A DNA stretch of 64,000 nucleotides from Hippopus hippopus (GCA_946811185.2 OX328109.1:4340001-4404000); one strand, 5' to 3'. Positions 21,536 to 32,689 are shown, counted from the first letter of the stretch. Numbers and translations are program-made. The notes: generated by a model from the sequence alone, not told the origin.

Positions 21536-21765
21536 AAACCCTGTACCACACGATCTCGAATTCTAACAAACCCCAATGAAAAAGGCTTTTGGAAATATTA
21601 AGGGAAAAGGAAAAAATGCTGGTAACCAGCAATTTCTCCTTTTCCCACAATGTTTTTAAGTCTTAACACGATAATTCCTATCATGAGAGCCACCGGTTTA
21701 ATTTTTCGCCTTCGAACGCTTTCAATTTAGAGAAGTGTAAAATTTTGTCGCTTGGTAAAACGTGA
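21534..21765 (+). mobile_element. MITE-A copy
   Basis: CTAAACCCTGTACCACACGA start, GTCGCTTGGTAAAACGTG end; hairpin with single changes. Confidence 0.82.
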
Positions 21766-22109
21766 AAGTGTAAAATGCAGTATAATATTCTGTGGCTTTA
21801 TTTTTTTCTGTAATAACGTTACAAATTTTCAATTATATTTTAAGAAACACAAATCAGATATAAATCTACTCACCTTGCACTTAAAGTTCTCTGACACATT
21901 GCTGATAAAAAAAAAAAATCCGTTTTCACTTTCACAAACTATCCACTTTAATGCATGGGACATCAAGTATTCAAAGAGAAAAGAGTAGTATAGTTCACTT
22001 AAAGATGTATTTTCTCTTTTCACAATGACTTATCTTCTTTTCATCAAGAACGCACGTATTTGTTTTCCATTTGCAATTACTGAAAAGTATAAAAATAAGC
22101 TCTCTTCTT

Positions 22110-22330
22110 TACTCTTTATAAAACGATGTCGTGTTTTCAGACATTTTGGAAGAATAGACTTGATATTATTGCAGGAAAAAAAAAGGAGAAAATGCTGGTA
22201 ACCAGCATTTTCCTCCTTTCCCCGCATTTTTTAATCTTTCAGAGACGAATCATTTGCGAATTATTTAATTTTCGCCTGCAAATGCTTTAAATTTGAACAA
22301 GTCTAAAAATTCTGTTGTTTAGGTAAACGC
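22110..22330 (+). mobile_element. MITE-A copy, left end diverged
   Basis: Hairpin AAAAGGAGAAAATGCTGG with complement at about 22180-22225; the right arm CGCCTGCAAATGCTTTAAAT is intact. Confidence 0.75.
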
Positions 22331-22587
22331 CAAAGATATGAAAATAAAACTCACTAGTTTAAAATAGAGATCACTTCAAACTTTTCTCTCGCCTCTTACA
22401 GAGATACGGTATAAACACCCGACGTTTTGATATAACAGAAGTCGTCTACAGTCCGTACCACAGATCTAAGTGAAAGGATAGCAAGCTACCTTTGCGTTCA
22501 GGTGTGCAAATTTGTACGAGATATGTTTTGATGGCACACACTGAGAACAGAAAATTACTACAGCAGAGCGAAAGATAAAAAAGAGAA

Positions 22588-22814
22588 TCACCCTTTACCA
22601 CACAATCCCGACTTTTTACGACCCTGAGAAAGTAAAGCTTTTGAAAACATTGTGGGAAAATGAGAAAATGCTGGTAAACCAGCATTTTCTCCTTTTCCCA
22701 CAATGTATTTTACGCTTTGACAGTCAAGTATTATAATTCCGGGATATGAATTGTCGTCTGCAAATGCTTTCAATTTGGACCACTCCAAATTTTCGTTTTT
22801 GGGTGAAGAGTTAA
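22588..22814 (+). mobile_element. MITE-A full copy
   Basis: CCCTTTACCACACAATCCCG start, GTGAAGAGTTAA end. Confidence 0.87.
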
Positions 22815-22904
22815 CCTTTTGCTACGTGTTTCTGGTGTGATCAAGGCGATATTGCAACGTGTGTGTATTTTTGTTTTTGAGCTTAGCCTGATAATAGCAA
22901 AACG

Positions 22905-22975
22905 TTTCGGCCTAGGCCAGCCTGCGCGGACTGCGCAGGCTGACCTGGGTCGATAGTTTTTGTGGTATTTCAGTT
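22905..22975 (-). repeat. MITE-H hairpin fragment
   Basis: CAGCCTGCGCGGACTGCGCA followed by CTGACCTGGGTCGATAG. Confidence 0.7.
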
Positions 22976-22982
22976 TTTAATG

Positions 22983-23272
22983 CACAGGGCTTGAAGCCAG
23001 TGAGTCACCGATTCGAATTCCCGGCTCGGCCGATTTCTTTCCGAGAATTAATGATAGTCTTTGCTAAAGGAATCATTCCTCTCTCACCGCTAATTATTGT
23101 TTTGACGATGGTTACTTGGGAAAGCAACCATTTACTTTGAAAGAATATTGGGTGGAGTGCTGGTAAAACTAAACTCCAGGAAAGCATGGATTGGTGCACT
23201 GGTCCCCACGATTTAAGTGAAATAATGTTCAAAAAGGCGTTAAACATCGCACAATCAAGCAAACCAGGGCTT
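22983..23272 (+). mobile_element. SINE copy, 5' truncated
   Basis: Starts near the B box (CCGATTCGAATTCCCGG), body CAGGAAAGCATGGATTGGTG, end CGTTAAACATCGCACAATC. Confidence 0.8.
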
Positions 23273-23399
23273 GTGAAATATTGGCGCATAGGCTGAGCAT
23301 CTATCGGTGGCGCCCAAGGCAGTAGCTTCAATCCTCGTGACATTAAAAAAGTTTGACAAAAGCCGCGCGGGGTTTCAATCTCGTGCTTTACCACTGCGA

Positions 23400-23703
23400 G
23401 GAGCCGAGTCCTGAGTAGTTCAGTCTATAGCTTAGAGAACTTGAGAACAGAGGGTCGCTGGTTCGAATCCCCAGCTCGGCCTATTTCTTTCCGAAGACTT
23501 ATGATAGTTACTGCGACAGCATTCATTCCTCTCTCACCACTGATCATTGTCTCGATGATGGTTGTATGGGATAGTAGCCAGTGGTTTGGAGAGAATTATT
23601 TGCGTATCGGTAAAAGAAACACAAGGAAAACACGGAAAGGTGCAATGACCGCCCCGATATAACTGAAATAATGTTGAAAACGGCGTTAAACACCAACAAA
23701 CCA
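23400..23703 (+). mobile_element. SINE copy
   Basis: A box TAGTTCAGTCTA, B box GGTTCGAATCCCC, body and CGTTAAACACCAACAAACC end; no (ATCA)n tail left. Confidence 0.85.
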
Positions 23704-23754
23704 TTGCAGGGATTCATCCTAAACAAATTACCAGATGAACCTGTATATTTAAGG

Positions 23755-23905
23755 CCCTTGGTAAGGGCGCTTTTGATAACATAGTGAGAAAAGGAGAAAA
23801 TGCTGGTAACCAGCATTTTCTCCTTTTCCCACAATGTTTTCCAACTTTTCCGGCACAAATACAATCATTTGAGCGTTTTGCTCCTGCTTCTTTCTCGCCA
23901 ACTAT
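23755..23905 (+). mobile_element. MITE-A partial copy
   Basis: Complete central hairpin at 23783-23842; flanks diverged. Confidence 0.75.
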
Positions 23906-23985
23906 TCCAAATAACGTATTTTTCCCTTAATTCCCAGATCTGCTGGGTGAGACTTAATGTCATAGGTTTGTTCAGCGCTTTAGGC

Positions 23986-24111
23986 CTAACTCTTTACTAA
24001 ACGACAAAATTTTTGACATGCCCAAATTGAAAGCATGTGCAGACGACAAATTAAAAGTTACCCTAAACCTGAATTTTTCTACCAAAGGTAGAAAACATTG
24101 TGGGAAAGGGA
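23986..24111 (-). mobile_element. MITE-A left half, interrupted
   Basis: CTAACTCTTTACTAAACGAC start; breaks off within the first hairpin arm (GTGGGAAAGGGAAA) at the start of a Family F element. Confidence 0.8.
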
Positions 24112-24400
24112 AACAAGAGGGGCCATGATGGCCCTGTATCGCTCCACTGGCCAATAAGTAAAAACCTTACACGCCAAACATGGCAATTTTTGGCCCATCG
24201 GTTTCGAACCTGAAGACATGTGAAATTTTCTCTATAAAAGTCCACGAGAAAGTTATGACCCCAGGGCGAAGCCATTTTCGACCACAGAGTTACAATTACT
24301 TGAATCCTAGTAGAGGTTCATAAGAAAAAGCCCCATACCAATGGGTGGGGCCCATTTTGGAAGAGGCCTACTAGATGATAACACTCAAAAAATATTACAT
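24108..24400 (+). mobile_element. Family F 5' portion
   Basis: ACAAGAGGGGCCATGATGGC start hairpin, CGCTCCACTGGCCAATAAG, then one degenerate core unit. No 3' terminal hairpin follows. Confidence 0.7.
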
Positions 24401-24615
24401 CTATAGCTCACGATCAGAAACAACATTCTGTCGGAAAAATTCTCTTAACTGGCCACGATGTATGGCTACACACGCCGTCAGCTCTAACGTTGGTTTATCG
24501 GTTTTCATTCCATTCTTAGCCATGGCAGATCTCGTTTTCATATTTTTTTCCCCTAAGCTACATACATGTTAACAATACAAAATTCTGAGCAAACGAAAAA
24601 TTATCACCGTCGGCG

Positions 24616-25000
24616 GTAGTTTCAGTCGAAAACTTTTCAAGATATAGTCTAGTTATAGAATGATGACAAATTCGGGATTTCGTTACTCAAATTAGGAATT
24701 CAGTTACTAAATTTTGACCAGGAAAATCCTTTTGTACAATAGATTTGAAACGTGCTAAATCTTTGGTCGCAAACTTGTAGCCTATAGATGGAAATTAGCA
24801 ATGATGAAAACTTGGGGATTTTACTACTAAAATAAGTCATTCGGTTACTAAACTTAGACCAGATACATCTTTAAGCAAAACAGATTTGTAACATACTAAA
24901 TCTTTGGTCGTACACTTTTCAACATGGAGTCTAGCTATGACGACAAATCGGGATTTGTTTTGTAAAGCAGGAAATCAGTTACTAAATTTAGACCAGTAAA
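24616..25000. repeat. Three degenerate tandem units of about 135 bp
   Basis: AGTTACTAAATTTTGACCA-like at about 24702, 24845 and 24975, with CTAAATCTTTGGTCG and AGTCTAGTTATAGA-like blocks in step. Confidence 0.75.
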
Positions 25001-25239
25001 AGTTTAGTTAGTTTAAACATATCTATTTTACATCGACTGAGAAACAAGTGCTTACATCTTGTACTAGTTTAAACATACTCTTTTTTTTATTATTATTATT
25101 CTATTATTTAGTTTTTAAATGCTTGTAACTGACTGATGAAACTAAAACCTAAAAAAACATCTTATACTAATATCTCTCTATACTGCTTCCTGAGAGCTAC
25201 ACTAGTATTCGCACTGAATGTATGGGCCAATGAACAATC

Positions 25240-25300
25240 CCAAAGCTGTCACCCGCTCACGGGTATCGAACTCGGGACCTTATGCTTACGTAGACCAGTA
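25240..25300 (-). repeat. tRNA-like head fragment
   Basis: Complement CCCGAGTTCGATACCCGTGA is B-box-like. No body, probably a SINE remnant. Confidence 0.45.
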
Positions 25301-25510
25301 AAAACAAAGAAAAGACCCAGTTCTATGAATCCAATATAATAAATCAAATATACGAGTACTCGTACAATCACAAATAACAAATCCAGATTAAAAGTATAAA
25401 ACATGAAAATATATAAAGTAACGTTCTATTTTCTGTGTAAAACAACCAAATAACAGTCACAAAGAAAATCTTCACATAATTCTTCATAAGGAGTAAACTA
25501 AAATTATGCT

Positions 25511-25525
25511 TTGAGAGAGAGATAA

Positions 25526-25567
<42 letters not shown>

Positions 25568-25690
25568 CGACTCAGAGATTGAGAGACAGACAGGCAGACA
25601 GACAAAGAAAGAAAGAAAGAAGGAGAAAGGCGAGAAAAAGAAAGTGAGCGACAAACAGACACAGACAGACAGAAAGACAGACAGCAAAAG
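25511..25690. repeat. GA/GACA-rich simple repeat
   Basis: A (GA)n run of about 20 units, then GACAGACAGGCAGACAGAC- and GAAAGAAAGAAA-type tracts. Confidence 0.93.
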
Positions 25691-25844
25691 ACAGACTCTA
25701 TCAACCCTAGAAATGATATGATCAAATTAAGAAATAGATATCAATTATCCTATATATTTTCAATAAAAAAACAAACTTCCAACTACATCATCTCTTTTTT
25801 TAAGCTGTGGCTATTTAATACCAGAACAGACACAAGAAAAGTAT

Positions 25845-26074
25845 TTATTCCTTTAACAAACAATCCTGAATTTTAACAATTCTGCGGAAAAAGCTTTTTG
25901 AAAGTATTGTATAAAAAGGAGAAAATGCTGGTAACCAGCATTTTCTCCTTTTCCCACAATATTTTTTGCCTTTTCAAAGACAAATCCCAACATTAGGGCC
26001 ACATTTAATTTGTTGTCTACAATGGCTTTCTAAATGGACAAGACAAAAATTTTGTCAATCTGGTAAAGTGTTAC
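25845..26074 (+). mobile_element. MITE-A copy
   Basis: Complete hairpin; ends TTATTCCTTTAACAAACAAT and TCTGGTAAAGTGTTAC. A Family F element abuts it on the right after an A tract. Confidence 0.8.
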
Positions 26075-26079
26075 AAAAA

Positions 26080-26748
26080 ACAAGAGGGCCATGATGGCCC
26101 TGTATCGCTCCACTGGCTATTAAGTAAAAACACTACAAGCCAAACGTTTTTTGACGGATCAAAATTTTACGAACAGTTTTTGAAAAGGGTCACCCAAGGA
26201 ACAATCCTGTGAAATTATTTCGAAATCTGACCAGCGGTTTCAGAGAAGAAGAATTTTGAAGAATTCCTTCATTTCTATATGGTGCAAGAAGCCCCCATTC
26301 ACCAGAGCCACATTTTTTGACGGATCAAAATTTTACGAACAATTTTTAAAAAGGGTCACCCAAGGAGCATATCTGTGAAATTATTTCAAAATCTGACCCG
26401 TGGTTTCAGAGGAGAAGATTTTTAAAGAATTCCCTAAAAAATTCCATTTGGTTGCAATGGCAACCAGAGTTTTTGATGGAATCAAATTCTGTGAACAGTT
26501 TTTAAAGAGGACCTTCCAAGGAACATTCCAGCGAAGTTTGGTCCAAATCCGCCCAGTGGTTTAGGAGGAGTTGATGTTTAAAGAATTGTTGACGACACAC
26601 GACGCACGACGGACACCAGGTGATCCTAAAAGCTCCCCTTGAGCACGTTGTGCTCAAGTGAGCTAAAAAGTTAACATACGGATGGACGCACAACGGACAA
26701 CGGGCCATAACATAAGCCTGCTGGCCTTCGGCCAGTGGAGCTAAAAAA
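26080..26748 (+). mobile_element. Family F element, complete
   Basis: 5' hairpin GAGGGCCATGATGGCCCTG; core unit ACGGATCAAAATTTTACGAA repeated at about 26155 and 26320; 3' hairpin CTGGCCTTCGGCCAG followed by TGGAGCTAAAAA. An internal older terminus (GAGCACGTTGTGCTCAAGTG) sits near 26641. Confidence 0.8.
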
Positions 26749-26869
26749 CTTGTCTAGCACCAATCATGTATCACTGCAGCTTGATAATCAAGGGAGGTAA
26801 ATAGTAACGAACTTTATCTTTCATAAAAAGAGTTATTTCCCTTGATTAATGTTTAAATTGAAGTGACAA

Positions 26870-28170
26870 TATTTTGAAGCCCATGTTAAACTTGCGATCC
26901 CTGGAATGAAGGCAATTTTGACCCCAGACCTACGATATGAAACTAGAATGTGTGGTTATAAACAAAAAGATTTTTTAATCTTGCCCAATAAAAAGTCATG
27001 TAAAACAAGTTTGCTGAACAAAAGGCCCTGTAAAATATGTGATCCATGACACAGGTTTATCAAGTTTTCACTATAAAAGCCAATGTAAAACTTGTGACCC
27101 CTGGTGTGGAGTCAAACTTGACCCCCAAAGTTAAAATTTGGGCCCTCTTGGTAGAGGCCCATTATATAAAGTTACATGCAAAATTTGGTAGCCCTAGGCC
27201 TAAATATGGCTATGTACAAGTAGATTATTAAAGTTTCCTTATATAAGACCATGTAGAACTTGTGACCCCCTGGGGTGGGGCTACATTTGACCCCCTGGGC
27301 TATAATTTGGGCACCCTTGATAAAGACCCCCTAGATAAAGCTAAATGCAAAATTTGATAGCCCTAGCCCTTATAGCTAGATGCGAAAGATTTTCCTATAT
27401 AAGCCCGCCCATGTAAAACATGTTACCCCCCGGGGCGAGGTCAAATTTGACCCTCGGCTATAATTTGGACACCCTTGGTACAGGTCCACTAGATAAAGCT
27501 ACATGCCAAATTTGGTCGCCCTAGGCCCCATGGCTAGGTCAAAGAAGAATTTTAAAGTTCTCCCTATATAAGCCCATGTAAAACTTGTTATATAAGCCCA
27601 TGTAAAACTTGTTACCCCCGGGCAGGGCCTAATTTGACCCCAGGGCTATAATTTGAACAATCTTGGCAGAGGTCCACTAGATAAAGCTACATGCCAAATT
27701 TGGTAGCTCTAGGCCCTATGGCTAGGTAAAAGAGGAATTTTAAAGTTCTCCCTAAATAAGCCCATGTAAAACTTGTGACCCCCGGGGTGGGGCCAATTTT
27801 GACCCCAGGGCTATAAATTGAAGAAACTTGGTAGAGGTCCACTAGATAAACCTACATGCCAAATTTGGTAGCCCTTGGCCTTACGGTTTCAGACAAGAAG
27901 ATTTTCAAAATTTTTCAGTTTTGTTGCCATGGCAACCAGAGTTTTTGAAGGAATTAAATTCTTTCAAGAAATTCTGAAGAGGACCATGGCAGGATCATTT
28001 CTGTGAAGTTTCATCAAAATTGGATGGGTAGTTTCAGAGAAGAAGACGTTTTAAAAAAAAGTTAATGCACGGACGGACGGACGGACGCACGGACGGACGG
28101 ACGGACGGACGCACGACGGACAACAGGCCATGACATAAGCCCGCTGGCCTTCGGCCAGTGGAGCTAAAAA
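26870..28170 (+). mobile_element. Family F element with five tandem units of about 163 bp
   Basis: TGTAAAACTTGTGACCCC-type anchors at about 27084, 27250, 27413, 27600 and 27762; each unit has ATAATTTGG.CACCCTTGG and CTAGATAAAGCTACATGC. Then a (GGAC)n tract at 28073-28125 and the 3' hairpin CTGGCCTTCGGCCAG with GGAGCTAAAAA. Confidence 0.83.
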
Positions 28171-28296
28171 TGGACTCTATCTCTTTCAAAAGCTACTTTT
28201 ATGGCACAAACTGACTTTGTCCCCCTTTCTTTCATAAAAAAGCAAGAAAGGTTAGGACATCAACCCAACACATTGGCAAGAATTTTTTTTTTTCAT

Positions 28297-29152
28297 CTAA
28301 CCCTTTCCCACACAATCCCAAGATTTACCGACCCTCAAATTCAGAAAGAAGCTTTTTGAAAACATTGTGGAAACTAGAGGCGCTTGAGCGCCTGTATCGC
28401 TCCACAGGCCTGATATTTCTATACTGGCGAAAGGAAGTTTTTAACAATTATCATTCAATCCTGCATTTTAGCTCACTGAAGAAACAATTTGGTAGACAAC
28501 CACCATAGGAACTTACCTGCAAAACAACAATGAAATCCAATGAATAGTTATAGAGAAGAAATTTTTCAAAGATTTTACTTTATACCATAAAAGGAAAATG
28601 AGTCTCCTATAAAAGCCATGTTTTTTGACAGATCTTTTTTTTTTTAAGGAATTCTGTAAAACTGTATCTAAGGAACATTCCTGCAAAATAATAATGCTAT
28701 CCAAATAGCGGTTTGGGAGGAGAAGATTTTTAAAGGTTTTTTACTTTGGCTGCCATGGCAACCAGAATTCTTCATGGAACACAATTATTTGAAGGAATTT
28801 GAAAGAGGACCACCAAAGGAACATTCCTGTGAAATTTGGTAAAAATCCAGTCAATAGTTTCTGAGGAGAAGTTTTTTAAAGAAAAAGTTTACGGACGCAC
28901 GCACGGACGAACAGACGAATGAACGGACGGACGGACGCACGACGGACACAACGCCATGACAATAGCTCTCTGGCCTTCGGCCAGTGGAGCTAAAAAGGAG
29001 AAAATGCTGGTAACCAGCATTTTCTCCTTTTCCCACAATGTTTTCGACCCTATCACAGACAAAAATCATTATCTGAGCTAAATTTAAATTGTCACCTGCA
29101 CTTGCTTTCAATTTGGACCAGTCTAAAATATTGCTGTCTGGTAAAGATTTAA
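28297..29152 (+). mobile_element. MITE-A split by a Family F insertion
   Basis: Left part CTAACCCTTTCCCACACAAT to ACATTGTGGAAA (about 28373). The right part resumes AAGGAGAAAATGCTGGTAAC at about 28995 and ends TGGTAAAGATTTAA. Removing the insert restores a normal MITE-A. Confidence 0.88.
28374..28994 (+). mobile_element. Family F element inserted in a MITE-A
   Basis: Starts CTAGAGGCGCTTGAGCGCC (5' hairpin) and ends GGCCTTCGGCCAGTGGAGCT then AA. Two core units. It lies in an A run of the target, with no target duplication distinguishable beyond A residues. Confidence 0.85.
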
Positions 29153-29284
29153 GGGGCCTTAAACAACAGAAACAACTGTCAGATGAAAGGAAAGCATGAA
29201 CGAACTACAACTGTTCGAGGAAAACAACTGCTCCCCCCCCCCACCACCAACACACATACCTGTTGCCTTTTCAATGGATCAGAA

Positions 29285-29500
29285 AAAGAATTTAAAAGGC
29301 AATAACCCATATGATTGTCAACCAATCATGATGAAAATTACAGGTGTATAAAATTCTATGGTAGGAAAGCTTCTGCAAAATTTTCATCAACATTTGTTAA
29401 AAACTGTTTCAGGAGGGCACAAAATTGTGTGGAAGGAAGGACAGACAGACAAGTACATTCTATTGTACCCTCTTCAACTTTGTTTTGGGGGAGTTACAGG
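29285..29500 (+). repeat. Dispersed repeat, relative of 40945-41175
   Basis: Shared blocks GTCAACCAATCATGATGAAA, ATTTGTTAAAAACTGTT and a GGAAGGAC..ACAGACA tract. Confidence 0.6.
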
Positions 29501-29814
29501 GACACTATGATAAGTTCCTGATCAAGTTTAAGTTTCCACAACGCCTCAAATAATAAGAAAATCTGTAAAGAAGACTTCACTTTAACAAGGGGGGTGAGAG
29601 AAAAGAGTTAAAAATCAACTATATAACTTTGAAAGTTTGTGGTCAGCAGAGTTGAGCAGAAAAAAATGTTTTAAAAACACTGGCCCTGAATATTTGGCCT
29701 AAGCCCTAAGTCATATGTAAAACTCAATATATCTTTATTAGGCCGAAAGTCATATGTAAAACTCAATATATCTTTAATCTTTGATTAAAAGAAAGAATCC
29801 GCATTTTCATTAAC

Positions 29815-29930
29815 TCTTCATGCTAAATAATCCATCACTAAACAATCTGATGTTTTAACGGATTGACAAATCAGGCTTTTGAAAACAATGTCGGAAAAGA
29901 AGAAAAAGCTGTGCAGTCTGATCTGAAACC
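29815..29930 (+). repeat. MITE-A/MITE-B hybrid fragment
   Basis: MITE-A left part (AACAATCTGATGTTTTAACG to GAAGAAAAAGCT) runs straight into TGTGCAGTCTGATCTG, a MITE-B arm. Confidence 0.55.
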
Positions 29931-30051
29931 ATGTTGTCTGCTCTGTATCAGGGCTTGATACCTTCTTGTATGGTAAGTACCAAAAGGCCATTATTTAGCA
30001 AATGCTATCACCCTGACCTTGAAAATGCTAGATATTAGGGTAAATTTTGGT

Positions 30052-30178
30052 CCTTTACCACACAATCCCTAGTTAAAACGACCCTGACAAAGAAAGCTGT
30101 TGAAAACATGGTGGGAAAAGGAGAAAATCTTGGTAACCAGCATTTACTCCATTTCCTGTAACATTTTCTACCCTTTAA
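30052..30178 (+). mobile_element. MITE-A shortened copy
   Basis: CCTTTACCACACAATCCCTA start; the right half is cut after the hairpin and it shares the TTAA at 30175. Confidence 0.75.
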
Positions 30179-30403
30179 CTCTTTACCACACAATCCTGAC
30201 TTTTAACAACCCTGAGAAAGAAGCCTATAGAAAACATTATGGGAAAAGGAGAAAATGCTGGTAACCAGCATTTTCTCCTTTTCCCACAATGTTTTCTACC
30301 CTATCAAAGTCAGAAATCATCATATTAACAAGATTTAATTTGTTGTCTGCAGATGCTTTGAATTTGGTCCAGTCCAAAAATTTGTTGTTTGGTAAAGAGT
30401 TAA
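30175..30403 (+). mobile_element. MITE-A full copy
   Basis: TTAACTCTTTACCACACAAT start, GTTTGGTAAAGAGTTAA end, complete hairpin. A lone right half follows at 30400-30510. Confidence 0.92.
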
Positions 30404-30559
30404 CAGACAAATTCCATTATTTCAGCCACACATTATTTGTCGCCTGCAAATGCTTTATACTTGGATGAGTCCAAAATTTTGTCGTTCGGCAAAGACCTAT
30501 ATGCTTTAATATTTTTGCTATTGCAGGACACTGTTAGTGTAAGTCTTATCACTCTATTA

Positions 30560-30860
30560 TTTATGTCACACATAGCAAGATAGGCTTTGTTATGATATAA
30601 AACAAACAATTTTGTTGAAATGATATCCCCCGCCGAAAAATTAACTTGACTGTGTAACTTAAAATCGCTCCCAGTCGGCCATTTTTCATCGAATCAAAAA
30701 TTTTTTTAAAAAGTGTATCGGCAGAATGGGTTATTGTACACATGTATAAAGTTCCGTCCAATGGTATTGGAGATAATCTCCCGGACAGACACACGGACGG
30801 ATGGATGGACACACGGACAACACTAAAACTATATCCCTCCGCCATCTCATCATTCTGTAC
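30560..30860 (-). repeat. Family F-like 3' fragment
   Basis: AATCTCCCGGACAGACACAC and GGACGGATGGATGGACACAC tract with upstream CAGTCGGCCATTTTTCATCG; read in reverse it resembles the variable end of Family F. Confidence 0.45.
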
Positions 30861-30873
30861 AAACTTAAAAACA

Positions 30874-31102
30874 CTAACCCTTTACCACATAATCCTGGGT
30901 TTTAACAACCCTTATGAGGGACACTTCCAAAAAAATTGTGGGAAAAGAAGAAAATGCCGGTAACTAGCATTATCTCCTTTTCTCATACTATTTTCTATTT
31001 TATCAAAGACAAATCTCTTAATATGAGCCCCATCTGATATGCCGTCTGCAAATGCTTTCAATCTGGACAAGTCTAACATTTTTTGTTTTGTTTAAGAGTT
31101 AA
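30874..31102 (+). mobile_element. MITE-A copy, diverged hairpin
   Basis: CTAACCCTTTACCACATAAT start, TTTAAGAGTTAA end. Confidence 0.82.
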
Positions 31103-31168
31103 ATTATCACTACACAACATTAATTTTGTTAAAAATCTGGTGCATTATTCACCAACCATTCTACATTA

Positions 31169-31396
31169 TTAACCCTTTCCCAAACGACAAATTTTAGACT
31201 CTTCCAAACCAAAGCATCTGCAGATGACAAATTCAGAAATTGGCATAAATAAGCTTTAGGTCTCTGGTAGGGTAGAAAACATTGTGGGAAAAGGAGAAAA
31301 TGCTGGTTACCAGCATTTTCTCCTTTTCCCACAATGTTTTCAAAAGCCTTCTTTTCCTGGGTCGTGAAAACCAGAGATTGTTTGTTAAAGTATTAA
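31169..31396 (-). mobile_element. MITE-A full copy
   Basis: TTAACCCTTTCCCAAACGAC start, TTTGTTAAAGTATTAA end, complete hairpin. Confidence 0.88.
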
Positions 31397-31424
31397 TTCT
31401 CAAGTTTTTTTTCATTTCAAAGAG

Positions 31425-31535
31425 AAACAAGTTCTGATTGGCTACACCCAACTTTTGTTTAGCCAATCAGAAGGTGTATCACCTTTTAATTTTTACAAAG
31501 TAATTTTGAATGGTTGGTGAATAAGGACGCTGAGG
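31425..31535. mobile_element. MITE-E copy
   Basis: GTTCTGATTGGCTACACCCA and TTTAGCCAATCAGAAGGTGT arms, then GAATGGTTGGTGAATAAGG. Confidence 0.75.
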
Positions 31536-31614
31536 TAATAGTTTCTGAGGACTGATGTTTTATGATTGTTTCCCATGAAATAAAATGGTTACAACTATTC
31601 CTGACTATCAACTG

Positions 31615-32020
31615 TTAACCACACAACAAAAGAAGAGCGCATCTGAAAACATTGCAGAAAAAGGAGAAAATGATTGTAACTAGCATTTTTTTCTATTTTC
31701 CAACATTGTTTTCAATCCTTAAAAGTAAAAGCCAATCATTCGAGCCACATTTTATTTGTGCTCTACAAATGCTTTCTATTTGGATAAGGCTCAAGCTTTA
31801 TGGTCTAGTAAAAGAGTTTTCATCACCCTGTGGAAGAAACCTTTTGAAAACATTGTGGGAAAAGGAGAAAATGCTGGTAACCAGCATTTTCTCCTTTTCC
31901 CACAATATTTTCTAGCCTTTTAAAGTCAAATTTCATCAATTAAGCCACATTCATTATCACTTCTGCAACAGCTTTGAATTCGGACAAGTATAGAAATATC
32001 GTCCTTTGATAAAGAATTAA
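31615..32020 (+). mobile_element. Two MITE-A copies in tandem
   Basis: The first (31615 to about 31817) has a diverged hairpin; the second has a perfect one at 31845-31905. The second ends at the TTAA shared with the next copy. Confidence 0.78.
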
Positions 32021-32245
32021 CTGTTTACCAAACATGAAAATTTCAGACTGATACAAATTAAAAGCATTTGTAGACAACATATTGAATTTCACTGAAATGG
32101 TGGTAATTATATATGAAAGGGTAGAAAACCTTGTGGGAATGGCAGAAAATGCTGGTTACCGGCATTTTCTCCTTATCCCATGAGGTTTTCAAAAGGCAAT
32201 TTCCTCAGAGTCTTTAAAACTCTGGATTGTGTGGTAAAGAGTTAA
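32017..32245 (-). mobile_element. MITE-A full copy
   Basis: TTAACTGTTTACCAAACATG start, GTGTGGTAAAGAGTTAA end. The hairpin has several compensating changes (CCTTGTGGGAAT). Confidence 0.88.
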
Positions 32246-32359
32246 ACAATTATCACATAGTGTTTGAGGTAAAACCCTGATGCAAATATTTCAAACAGTT
32301 CATGAACAATATAAACAAATCAAATGGGACCTTTTGAAAATAAAAAAATATATATATTT

Positions 32360-32530
32360 TCACCCTGACAAAACCATCTCCTGTTATAAGGACCCTGAGG
32401 AATTGGGCTTTAGAAAACACTGAGGGAAAAAGAAAAACATTCTGGTAAGCAAGATTTTATCCTATTTCCCAAATTGTTTTCTCCTCTTTCAAAGACAAAA
32501 CCCATCATTCAAAGCACATTCCACATTCGA
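32360..32530 (+). mobile_element. MITE-A degenerate copy
   Basis: GGACCCTGAGGAATTGGGCT, then a mutated hairpin. Confidence 0.6.
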
Positions 32531-32689
32531 TTTGTCATACACTTTCGTGATCCATAGGAAAATCATTTCAAATCTTATAAATAAAAAAAACCCAAACCGC
32601 TACAGTGAAAGAAACTGACATTGAAGACAAAAAATAAAACCAAAGCAATGCCATTTCTAAGGTGCTTTTGTCAGAATATTTGACAAAAT

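Noticed and set aside
23005..23394. 129-codon open frame on the minus strand
   Set aside because: Lies largely across a SINE body read in reverse; the same translation pattern recurs in other SINE copies.
25484..25725. Ser/Leu repeat frames
   Set aside because: Produced by the GA-rich microsatellite, not coding.
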